From: Firmicutes bacterium CAG:552 | GTDB lineage: Bacteria > Bacillota > Clostridia > Christensenellales > Pumilibacteraceae | Reading direction: 5' to 3' | Length of the DNA: 20,901 nt | NCBI GenBank assembly: GCA_000435495.1 | Contig: FR884031.1 | Location: 78,482 to 99,382 of the forward strand | Shown: one piece after another, positions 14,834-20,901 of the stretch | How positions within the stretch are numbered: position 1 is the first letter of the stretch | Layout of the letters: the number at the start of each line of letters is the position of its first letter | Program-made: the position numbers and the translations under genes | The notes under the pieces: generated by a model | Databases searched by the model: none | What the model saw: the letters and a program-made list of their open reading frames with translations, nothing else | Told to the model about the DNA's origin: nothing

Positions 14834-14854
14834 ATGCCGAAGGAGAGATTTTTC

Positions 14855-16228
14855 ATGCAAAAATACGACGTAATCATAATAGGCGCAGGACCTGGCGGAA
14901 TTTTTTCCGCATTCGAATTGCGAGACAGCGGAAAGTCGATAGCCGTTTTCGAAAGCGGCAACGAACTTTCTAAGAGAAGTTGTCCGATAGACGGTAAAAA
15001 AATTAAGACCTGCATAAACTGTAAGACTTGTTCGATTATGTCCGGCTTTGGCGGAGCGGGAGCTTTTTCGGACGGAAAATACAATATCACAAACGATTTC
15101 GGCGGAAATTTGTACGAGCATATCGGCAAAAAGGCTGCGCTCGAACTTATGGAGTACGTTGACGACGTCAACGTCAGGTACGGCGGACAGGGTACCAAGC
15201 TTTACTCTACGGCAGGTACGAAATTTTCTAAGATATGCATAAGGCACAGACTTAATCTTCTTAACGCAAAAGTAAGACACCTCGGTACTGATATTAACTA
15301 TACGGTGCTGGAAAATCTTTACAAAGAGCTTAAAGACAAGGTCGATTTTTACTTTAATACTCCGGTTACGGAAATTAAAAAAACCGACAATGGATTTGCC
15401 GTTTTTACCGAAAAAGACAAGTACGAATGTGAGGACTGCATAGTTTCGGTTGGCAGAAGCGGCAGCAAATGGATGGAGAAGGTTTGTAAGGAGATGGATA
15501 TTCCCACTCGATCCAACAGAGTGGATATAGGCGTAAGAGTGGAACTTGACGCACATATTTTCGAACATATTACAGACGAGCTGTATGAGAGCAAAATAGT
15601 ATACCGTACCGAAAAATTCGAGGATAACGTGCGTACGTTTTGTATGAATCCGCATGGCATAGTGGTTAATGAAAACACTAACGGTATCATTACCGTAAAC
15701 GGACATAGCTACGAGGGTAACGACAAAAAGACAGACAATACCAACTTTGCTCTGCTTGTGTCTAAGCACTTTTCCGAGCCGTTTAAGGACAGCAACGGAT
15801 ATGGAGAAAGCATAGCAAGACTTTCCAATATGTTGGGCGGCGGAGTAATAGTACAGAGGTTCGGAGATTTGGTCAGAGGACGTCGAAGCACGCAAAAACG
15901 TATCGAAGAAGGCTTGGTAACGCCCACGCTTAAGGCTACGCCCGGCGATCTTAGTCTGGTCCTTCCCAAGCGTATTTTGGACGGAATAATAGAAATGATT
16001 TATGCCTTGGACAAAGTAGCACAGGGTACGGCAAACGACGATACGCTTTTGTACGGAGTGGAGGTAAAGTTTTATAATCTCGAAGTGGAAACCGATGAAA
16101 ATCTTAGGACTAAGTATAAGGGACTGTATGTTATAGGAGACGGCAGCGGAGTAACGCATTCCCTTTCGCATGCGTCGGCAAGCGGCGTATACGTAGCGAG
16201 ACATATCCTGGGATTGCCTAACGACTAA
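14855..16228 (+). CDS. FAD-dependent dehydrogenase, uncharacterised family (COG2509 type)
   Basis: The 457-residue protein begins with a Rossmann FAD-binding motif, DVIIIGAGPGG (GxGxxG at 10-15), and Glu33 for the FAD ribose. Four cysteines, Cys43, Cys53, Cys56 and Cys59, precede SGFGGAGAFSDGKYN, a hallmark of the COG2509-type FAD-dependent dehydrogenases. The end has GLYVIGDGSGVTHSLSHASA, the second FAD contact. The cysteines may hold a metal or be redox active; the substrate is not known. An earlier in-frame ATG at 14834 has a T-rich run before it, whereas ATG 14855 has AAGGAG at 14840-14845, so I take the latter. It leads a run with the phosphoesterase (46 nt) and the kinase (37 nt). Confidence 0.88.
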   Translation: MQKYDVIIIGAGPGGIFSAFELRDSGKSIAVFESGNELSKRSCPIDGKKIKTCINCKTCSIMSGFGGAGAFSDGKYNITNDFGGNLYEHIGKKAALELMEYVDDVNVRYGGQGTKLYSTAGTKFSKICIRHRLNLLNAKVRHLGTDINYTVLENLYKELKDKVDFYFNTPVTEIKKTDNGFAVFTEKDKYECEDCIVSVGRSGSKWMEKVCKEMDIPTRSNRVDIGVRVELDAHIFEHITDELYESKIVYRTEKFEDNVRTFCMNPHGIVVNENTNGIITVNGHSYEGNDKKTDNTNFALLVSKHFSEPFKDSNGYGESIARLSNMLGGGVIVQRFGDLVRGRRSTQKRIEEGLVTPTLKATPGDLSLVLPKRILDGIIEMIYALDKVAQGTANDDTLLYGVEVKFYNLEVETDENLRTKYKGLYVIGDGSGVTHSLSHASASGVYVARHILGLPND

Positions 16229-16274
16229 GACTTTTTGCAATGTAGATTTCGGAACTTTATATGAGGAGATAAAC

Positions 16275-16958
16275 ATGATTTTTGTAACCGGCGATACACA
16301 CGGAATGACGGATTACCGTAAACTGGAGCTGTTTGCGCAAAGTAATCCTGCGCTGACTAAAGCCGATTACGTAATAATCGCCGGAGACTGCGGCATAGTA
16401 TGGAGTAGGGATACCCTTGACGCCCGAATTTCGGCATACGAAGATTTGCCTTTCTCGATATTGTTCGTGGACGGAAATCATGAAAATTTCGATATGTTAA
16501 ACGAGTTTGACGTCGAAAACTTTTGCGGAGGAAGCGTCCACCGAATAAGCGAGCATATTTTTCATTTGATGCGAGGACAGGTTTTTGAACTTAACGGAGT
16601 TAGGTTGTTTGCCTTCGGCGGAGCGGAAAGCACGGATAAAATTTATAGGCAAGAGGGCGTTTCGTGGTGGAAACAGGAAATCCCGTCGGCTGCGGAAATA
16701 GAAGAGGGCTTACGTAGCTTAGCTGCTTGCGGCAACAAAGTGGATTGCATTATTACACATTCATGCGATCGGCGAGCTCTTTATTATCCGCCTTTACTTA
16801 AGTGGGGAGGAAACAGAGTCAGCGCAGAAAACATGCTTTTGAGTGTATTCGAAGATGTTGCGCAGTATAAACATTGGTATTTCGGACACTATCATCTGGA
16901 CGGTAATCTTACAGATAAAAAGACCGTCGTCTATAACGACATAATTAAACTTAATTAA
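16275..16958 (+). CDS. Metallophosphoesterase
   Basis: The 227-residue protein belongs to the calcineurin-like metallophosphoesterase superfamily. Its two-metal site is complete: GDTHG at 6-10 (Asp7, His9), GDCG at 37-40 (Asp38), GNHEN at 67-71 (Asn68, His69), THSCD at 161-165 (His162) and GHYH at 204-207 (His205, His207). The substrate could be a phosphoprotein, nucleotide or other phosphoester; nothing visible decides. The start is clear: GAGGAG at 16263-16268, 6 nt before the ATG. It sits between the FAD dehydrogenase and the kinase-like gene, probably in one transcript. Confidence 0.9.
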   Translation: MIFVTGDTHGMTDYRKLELFAQSNPALTKADYVIIAGDCGIVWSRDTLDARISAYEDLPFSILFVDGNHENFDMLNEFDVENFCGGSVHRISEHIFHLMRGQVFELNGVRLFAFGGAESTDKIYRQEGVSWWKQEIPSAAEIEEGLRSLAACGNKVDCIITHSCDRRALYYPPLLKWGGNRVSAENMLLSVFEDVAQYKHWYFGHYHLDGNLTDKKTVVYNDIIKLN

Positions 16959-16995
16959 CTGCGATGCAAAAACTCTATAACGATACGGTGATTTT

Positions 16996-17913
16996 ATGAC
17001 AAATATAATTTGGGCAGACATAAAGAAAATAGCTGCCAGAAGTCAGACGGCTTTGGTCGCAAATTCGGAATTTAACTTTAACAGACAAATTTTCGATATA
17101 GCAACCGACATATATAACGATGACGACGATAGGTTGATATTTATAGCAGGACCGTCGGCGAGCGGAAAAACCACTTCTGCCAATTTGTTGGCGTTAAGAC
17201 TGGAATACTTCGGTATCAAAGTGTTCAGATTGTCTACCGACGATTATTTTATCGATAGGGACAAAGTGCCGTTTTTAGAAAACGGATTGAGAGATTTTGA
17301 CAGCCTTCGCAGCGTAAATGTGGAAAAACTGCAAGAGGACGTAAGGGCAATAATGCAGGGTAAACCGTTTGAGCCGCTCAGATACGATTTTATTTCCGGC
17401 AAATCTCTTAAGGACGAGCCTGTCGTTGCGCACAAGGAAGACGTAGTTATATTAGAAGGTATACATGCCCTTAATCCGGTTATTACTCAACTTTCCGGTT
17501 ATGACGAAAGCCGGATGAAAGAGGCGTCTATAGCCCCTCGAAGAAGTTTTGTTATGAATAGCGGAGCCGTTCTTTCGCCGGACGAGCTAAGATTGACCAG
17601 GCGATTAATACGAGATTATTATACGAGAGGGTACGACTTTAAGACAACGCTGGAGCAATGGCAGGAAGTGAGAGCTGCCGAGACCAAGTTTATTTTACCG
17701 TATATGCAAGACGTTGACTACGAGATTGACAGCACATACGATTACGAATTGATGGTGTACAAACGCTGTATATATGACGCTATAAAGCATTCGACTCTAC
17801 CGCAACTTCAGAATATAATCAAAGTGCTCGGCGAAGTAGACGAAATGAATATTTCTTCTATACCCGAAAATTCGTTGCTTAACGAGTTTGCACATTTCGG
17901 TAAGCGTAATTAG
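16996..17913 (+). CDS. Uridine kinase-like P-loop kinase
   Basis: The 305-residue protein contains a P-loop, GPSASGKTT at 52-60, and the sequence LSTDDYFIDRD at about 79-89, followed by DFDSLRSV and VVILEGIHALN. This order is that of the uridine kinase/phosphoribulokinase fold. Related clostridial proteins often carry an amino-terminal TGS/ThrRS-like domain and are about 550 residues; here only about 45 residues precede the kinase domain, so it is a short form. Phosphorylation of a nucleoside is the family inference; the acceptor is unproven. A modest GGTGA site lies before ATG 16996. No terminator directly follows; the nearest strong one on this strand is at 18283. Confidence 0.85.
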   Translation: MTNIIWADIKKIAARSQTALVANSEFNFNRQIFDIATDIYNDDDDRLIFIAGPSASGKTTSANLLALRLEYFGIKVFRLSTDDYFIDRDKVPFLENGLRDFDSLRSVNVEKLQEDVRAIMQGKPFEPLRYDFISGKSLKDEPVVAHKEDVVILEGIHALNPVITQLSGYDESRMKEASIAPRRSFVMNSGAVLSPDELRLTRRLIRDYYTRGYDFKTTLEQWQEVRAAETKFILPYMQDVDYEIDSTYDYELMVYKRCIYDAIKHSTLPQLQNIIKVLGEVDEMNISSIPENSLLNEFAHFGKRN

Positions 17914-18313
17914 ACGAGTCGTCAAATTAGTGTAACCCTTAAATTGATTAAAATGCTACGAGCATTAAAGTAAAAATGCTCACGCTATAAAACTTAAAGC
18001 GAAAATCCGCACCTCAAAATACGGACAAAAACGGAAACTATCTATAAAGATAATTAGCAGTAGCGAAGGTAAAACAATAGTCAAGAACAATAAAAATAAC
18101 CGCCGCTCCTGCACGAAAGTTTTTAATTTTATTAGAACTTTTATTAGAACAGAGCCGTTTTCGGCATTTTCGAGCGTTTTCGCAAGCAGAGATAGAATTG
18201 CATTTTGTTCTAATAAAATTTTGCGATTTTTATTAGAACAAACGCTAAGGTAAGCACAAAAAGACCTAAAATGAGTAAAAAACAGCCCAAAACGCTTGGT
18301 TTTGGGCTGTTTT
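17914..18313. other. 400-bp non-coding stretch with hairpins and repeats
   Basis: Two competing hairpins occur just after the kinase gene: AATGCT/AGCATT at 17952-17966 and GAGCATT/AATGCTC at 17960-17981. Further right are four copies of a 12-mer (see separate entry) and a bidirectional terminator. A 114-codon minus-strand frame across 17980-18324 starts inside the tRNA and lacks a ribosome binding site, so I do not call it a gene. Confidence 0.5.
18127..18241. repeat. Cluster of four TTTTATTAGAAC repeats with a 14-bp inverted repeat
   Basis: TTTTATTAGAAC occurs in perfect tandem at 18127-18138 and 18139-18150, inverted at 18207-18218, and direct again at 18228-18239. The last two extend to a perfect 14-bp inverted repeat (TTGTTCTAATAAAA at 18205-18218, its complement at 18228-18241) with a 9-nt loop. 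It may be a small mobile-element remnant or a structured RNA; neither is proven. Confidence 0.75.

Positions 18314-18314
<1 letters not shown>
18277..18314. terminator. Bidirectional terminator next to tRNA-Arg
   Basis: CAGCCCAAAA (18283-18292) and TTTTGGGCTG (18300-18309) form a perfect 10-bp stem with a 7-nt loop. Six A precede it and five T follow it, so it can end the tRNA transcript on the minus strand and the kinase run on the plus strand. Confidence 0.88.
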
Positions 18315-18390
<76 letters not shown>

Positions 18391-18411
18391 ATATCGATTA
18401 TTTAGTTGTTT

Positions 18412-18461
18412 TCGCCTTTGGTTCCGTAGGCCAATGCTCTATCCGGTTGAGATAGTAGTGC
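18412..18461 (-). pseudogene. Partial tRNA-Arg copy upstream of the intact tRNA
   Basis: These 50 nt match the 5' half of tRNA-Arg(ACG) at 40 of 50 positions when aligned without gaps; eight of the ten changes are transitions. The anticodon loop CTACGGA is identical. The D stem is broken (TCTC with GAGC) and one anticodon stem pair is C-A. The T arm and 3' acceptor are absent; unrelated sequence runs into the intact tRNA. It lies within the same predicted transcript. Confidence 0.85.
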
Positions 18462-18493
18462 AAACGTGCGCCGATACTCTCATCAGCTTATAC

Positions 18494-18522
18494 ATTATAG
18501 ACCTTACGGGGCGGTTTGTCAA
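18494..18522 (-). promoter_or_regulatory. tRNA-Arg promoter
   Basis: On the minus strand TTGACA (18522-18517), 17 nt, TATAAT (18499-18494): full consensus. Transcription would start near 18487 and pass through the tRNA remnant before the intact tRNA. Confidence 0.88.
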
Positions 18523-18560
18523 ATGTTATGACGCAATAACGAAAAAAATATTTCAATCGG

Positions 18561-18589
18561 TTGAATTTTTTGTTTCTTTATGATATACT
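18561..18589 (+). promoter_or_regulatory. Promoter of the dehydrogenase-fold gene
   Basis: TTGAAT (18561-18566), 17 nt, TATACT (18584-18589), with a TG one base upstream of the -10 (extended -10). The start would be near 18596, leaving a leader of about 135 nt. Confidence 0.65.
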
Positions 18590-18730
18590 ACATATCGTGG
18601 AAAACTTTTTTGACGAAATTGCAACAAAAAAGCGGACATAGGAGCCGATAAAGTTAGACAAACTAACCCAATAAAGGCTATATAGATTGAGACGCATGGC
18701 GGTATTCAGACCTTGGCGTCGGGAGATATT

Positions 18731-19735
18731 ATGAAAGCATGGAAAATTACGTCGGACGGCATTTCGATGCAGGAGACGAGTAGCCAGTCGGTCAGAGACG
18801 GTCAACTTAAAATTAAAACCAAGTACACGCTTATCGGAGTTTTGGATAAGTACCTTTACGATACGAGGAGCGAAAGGGACGGTATAGTTCCGTCTCGTCA
18901 ATGTATCGGCATGGTCAGCGAGGTCGGAGGAGACGGAAAATCGATCGCCAGGGGAGACATCGTTGCCGTAAAGCCGTATTCGGCGTGCGGTGAATGCATT
19001 GAATGCGAAGAAGGCAGAGCAAGCGATTGCGAAAATAAACTTGTGTACGGATACACTGCAGACGGTTTTTTGCGTGACTTTGTAGTTGTGAACACCGAAG
19101 ACGTTTTGAAGCTTCCGGAAAGGGTGGATCCGAAGTCGGCGCTTTTTATCGAACATATAGACATGGCGATCGATGCGCTCGATAAGCTCGGCGCAAAAAA
19201 AGGCGAACACGTCGTAATAGTCGGCGCTAACGAAATGGGGCTTATACTGGCTCAAGCCGTGTTGTATTATCAGATGATTCCCATCGTTGTGGACATCGAT
19301 TCGGAAAGGTTGAAACGGGCGTCCGAGTACGTTTACTACACCGTCAACGCATCGACCGAAAATGCGATTAGGCGGATATTTAATATAACCGGCGGACGAA
19401 TGGGCGAAAACGTTGTTTATGTTGCAAGGGGAGCCGTTCCGTTAAGCCAGTCTATGATGTTTGCGGGAAATAACGGTAAAGTAGCGATAGTCGGTTGGAA
19501 GAAGACCGTGGGACTCAGTGACGTAAATATTTCGGCTGTTATAGACAAAAAACTGACTATAGTAGGCGTCTGTGGCAGTAACGACAACTTTCCTAAGGCA
19601 ATAAACCTTTTGGCGACCAAAGCCATTAAGGTGGACTTCGATATACCGGAAGTGAAATTTGAACAAGCCGATAAGGTATTTAAAGAATTTGGCGATTCGG
19701 ACGGATTTGTGTTGAGCCGAGTTACATTTGAGTAA
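18731..19735 (+). CDS. Zinc-type alcohol dehydrogenase-fold protein without usual catalytic zinc ligands
   Basis: This 334-residue medium-chain dehydrogenase/reductase has a GroES-like amino half and a Rossmann half with VVIVGANEMGLILAQ (about 187-201). The structural zinc cysteines are present: Cys86, Cys89, Cys92 and Cys100. But the catalytic zinc site looks lost. LIGVLDKY (34-41) stands where CGTD is expected, and PSRQCIGMVSEVG (54-66) stands where GHExxGxVxxVG is expected. The Rossmann loop has GANEMG rather than GxGxxG. So it may bind a nucleotide without doing zinc alcohol chemistry, or use another mechanism. The frame opens at 18713 with TTG, but ATG 18731 has GGGAG 5 nt upstream and starts the natural MKAWKI. 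It is a single gene with its own promoter and terminator. Confidence 0.85.
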   Translation: MKAWKITSDGISMQETSSQSVRDGQLKIKTKYTLIGVLDKYLYDTRSERDGIVPSRQCIGMVSEVGGDGKSIARGDIVAVKPYSACGECIECEEGRASDCENKLVYGYTADGFLRDFVVVNTEDVLKLPERVDPKSALFIEHIDMAIDALDKLGAKKGEHVVIVGANEMGLILAQAVLYYQMIPIVVDIDSERLKRASEYVYYTVNASTENAIRRIFNITGGRMGENVVYVARGAVPLSQSMMFAGNNGKVAIVGWKKTVGLSDVNISAVIDKKLTIVGVCGSNDNFPKAINLLATKAIKVDFDIPEVKFEQADKVFKEFGDSDGFVLSRVTFE

Positions 19736-19750
19736 ATTATTTTGAGTAAA

Positions 19751-19788
19751 AACGCTCGCAGGGCGATTAAGCAGACTGCGGGCGTTTT
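19751..19788 (+). terminator. Terminator of the dehydrogenase-fold gene
   Basis: AACGCTCGCAG (19751-19761) and CTGCGGGCGTT (19776-19786) pair over 11 bp with one G-U; TTTT ends the stem. It is 15 nt after the stop codon. Confidence 0.85.
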
Positions 19789-20813
19789 GCATATAAAGCG
19801 TCAAAAAATCTAAAACATAGTTCGGTTACATCGACGGTTTTAGTAAAAGCGTTATATGATTAGAAAAACTCAATCGTCCACTGCGTTTACGGCACAAATA
19901 AATTCGACTTTATGTCGAAGTTTGTCGCTTGCGTAAGCAATATTTTATAACTATACTTGAATTGACGATGTTCGAAAGCAGTAACGTCGTTTTTTTATTT
20001 ACACCTCATGACGTTTTTTGACTTTGACTTCTTAAGCCTCGGAGTACAGCCGTCAGACGGTAAATTTTATAGTGGATGTTTTTGTGTGCGTAATTATATG
20101 AGCTGCGCAAAAGACTTTTTTTAAAAACGTCTATTTGTATTATGCTTTCGCTCTCTGCGACTGTCGCAACGTTAAGCGTAACGTAGCAATTTTGCAGATA
20201 CGATAGCGCAAATCGATGACAAAGTTCCTTGTATCGCTTTCTGCGTAAATCAAAGATTTTAATCACATTTACGCTTTTTCAACTAAAACGTGCAAGGTAA
20301 CGGAACGTTTTTATAATGGATGTCTTAATAAAACGATGCACGCCAAAAGTTAACCGATTCGGCTTTGCGCCTTGGTGTATTTTTTAACGGAAAGCGTCGG
20401 CTGTGCAGTTTACATAGACTGAAGGATACCGCTCAACAAAAATAAGTGTTTGCGAAATATAAAGCGCACCCGACAAAACTATGCGTTTTCACAAACAACG
20501 ATGTTTCGTGTCAAACAAGATACGCTTTGTGTCTTGCATTTCACAATAGAGAAAATCGGTTACGAAAACCCTCACATTGCGACGGTTGCGTTGCGTTACG
20601 GTGTTAAAACGTAGATTTGTTGCGATTTTCTGGTTTTTTTGTCGATTTATTCTATAGGCGCTTTGTCACATTGCACGAGGTTGCAGTCGGCTTTTTTGTA
20701 AAAATGTGCCAATGTGAAACGAAAGACTGGATTTTTTTTAAATAATAACGTGTATGTAGAAACAAGAAAAATGCAAGAATTGCGAAAGTTGCGATTTTTT
20801 GTGTACAATAGTG

Positions 20814-20842
20814 TTGACAAATTTGTTCGCTCGTGATATAAT
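20814..20842 (+). promoter_or_regulatory. Consensus promoter of the gene at the right edge
   Basis: TTGACA (20814-20819), 17 nt, TATAAT (20837-20842) with TG one base upstream of the -10. All elements match consensus, so strong basal transcription is expected unless repressed. Confidence 0.88.
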
Positions 20843-20849
20843 GTTTGCA

Positions 20850-20862
20850 TGTCAAAGTGACA
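20850..20862. promoter_or_regulatory. Operator-like palindrome after the right-edge promoter
   Basis: TGTCA-AAG-TGACA covers about +1 to +13 of the predicted transcript. A perfect ACAAATTTGT lies next to the -35 at 20817-20826. Both may be sites for a repressor of this strong promoter. Confidence 0.45.
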
Positions 20863-20885
20863 AATAATACACACAAGGAGGATTT

Positions 20886-20901
20886 ATGAAAAGAAACAGG
20901 C
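20886..20901 (+). CDS. Start of an unidentified gene, cut by the window end
   Basis: ATG at 20886 follows AAGGAGG with 5 nt spacing and the consensus promoter at 20814-20842. Only MKRNR is visible, too little to name it. The strong expression signals make it certain enough as a gene start. Confidence 0.75.

Larger units (their letters stand above)
14527..14854. other. 328-bp divergent region between the HMA gene and the FAD dehydrogenase
   Basis: It holds the tandem repeat, palindrome and promoter of the HMA gene on the left, and the promoter and hairpin leader of the dehydrogenase gene on the right. No further gene is visible. Confidence 0.6.
19736..20885. other. 1.15-kb non-coding stretch
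   Basis: Apart from the terminator at its left and the promoter at its right I find no supported gene. Small hairpins are TTCGAC/GTCGAA at 19903-19919, ACGTTA/TAACGT at 20169-20184, and CAAGATAC/GTGTCTTG at 20516-20536 (8 bp with one G-U, 5-nt loop). Frames at 20006-20266 and 20647-20876 lack ribosome binding sites and look like chance frames. A decayed gene or an unrecognised RNA is possible. Confidence 0.5.

Noticed and set aside
14810..16276. 488-codon minus-strand frame
   Set aside because: It mirrors the FAD dehydrogenase gene on the other strand; the plus-strand product has clear FAD motifs.
20006..20266. 86-codon minus-strand frame
   Set aside because: GTG start, no ribosome binding site and no recognisable domain.
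20814..20831. LexA-type SOS box near the right-edge promoter
   Set aside because: One half-site resembles CGAAC on the minus strand but the partner half-site at the needed spacing is absent.
20647..20876. Two overlapping minus-strand frames of about 75 codons
   Set aside because: They run through the consensus promoter of the right-edge gene, lie in different frames and match nothing known to me.

Overview
The window looks like a chromosomal segment of an AT-rich, Gram-positive-type bacterium, most likely a Firmicute of the class Clostridia. The grounds are the strong AAGGAGG-type ribosome binding sites, the near-consensus TTGACA/TATAAT promoters with 17-nt spacers, the fatty acid kinase (FakA/FakB) and PlsX route into phospholipid, and a FeoA-FeoA-FeoB set with a small Cys-rich FeoB-associated protein. 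I cannot name the genus. I see no insertion sequence, phage gene, CRISPR array or rRNA.

Layout. 305-4621 (minus strand) is a compact lipid operon in transcription order fakA, plsX, fakB/degV, lysophospholipid-acyltransferase-like gene. It could take a free fatty acid to acyl-phosphate and then into membrane lipid. 4762-7739 (minus) is a ferrous iron uptake operon, feoA2-feoA1-feoB-Cys-rich peptide, with its own consensus promoter, an operator-like palindrome and a terminator. Divergent from it is a TetR regulator (7905-8513) whose best promoter predicts a leaderless mRNA. 9226-10926 holds a second fakB/degV gene divergent from a second TetR regulator. 11463-13082 (minus) is a Na+/phosphate-cotransporter-like protein with a PhoU-like tail. 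It is divergent from a LysR regulator (13200-14072), and the two promoters physically overlap. 14266-14526 (minus) is a small heavy-metal-associated (HMA) protein whose leader carries a perfect 22-bp tandem repeat. 14855-17913 (plus) is a three-gene run: FAD-dependent dehydrogenase, metallophosphoesterase and uridine-kinase-like protein. 18314-18390 (minus) is tRNA-Arg(ACG), preceded in the same transcript by a damaged tRNA-Arg half. 18731-19735 (plus) is a zinc-dehydrogenase-fold protein that lacks the usual catalytic zinc ligands. At the right edge (20886) a strongly promoted gene begins.

How it fits together. The two FakB copies, FakA, PlsX and the acyltransferase point to capture and incorporation of outside fatty acids. 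The second FakB sits next to a regulator and may serve a different acyl chain or be induced separately. The window also has several long non-coding stretches (8514-9225, 10927-11462, 17914-18313, 19736-20885). They contain hairpins and short repeats but no gene I can support. The least ordinary observations are the self-contained fatty-acid operon, the pseudo-tRNA leader, the catalytically stripped dehydrogenase, the overlapping promoter pairs and the repeat clusters.
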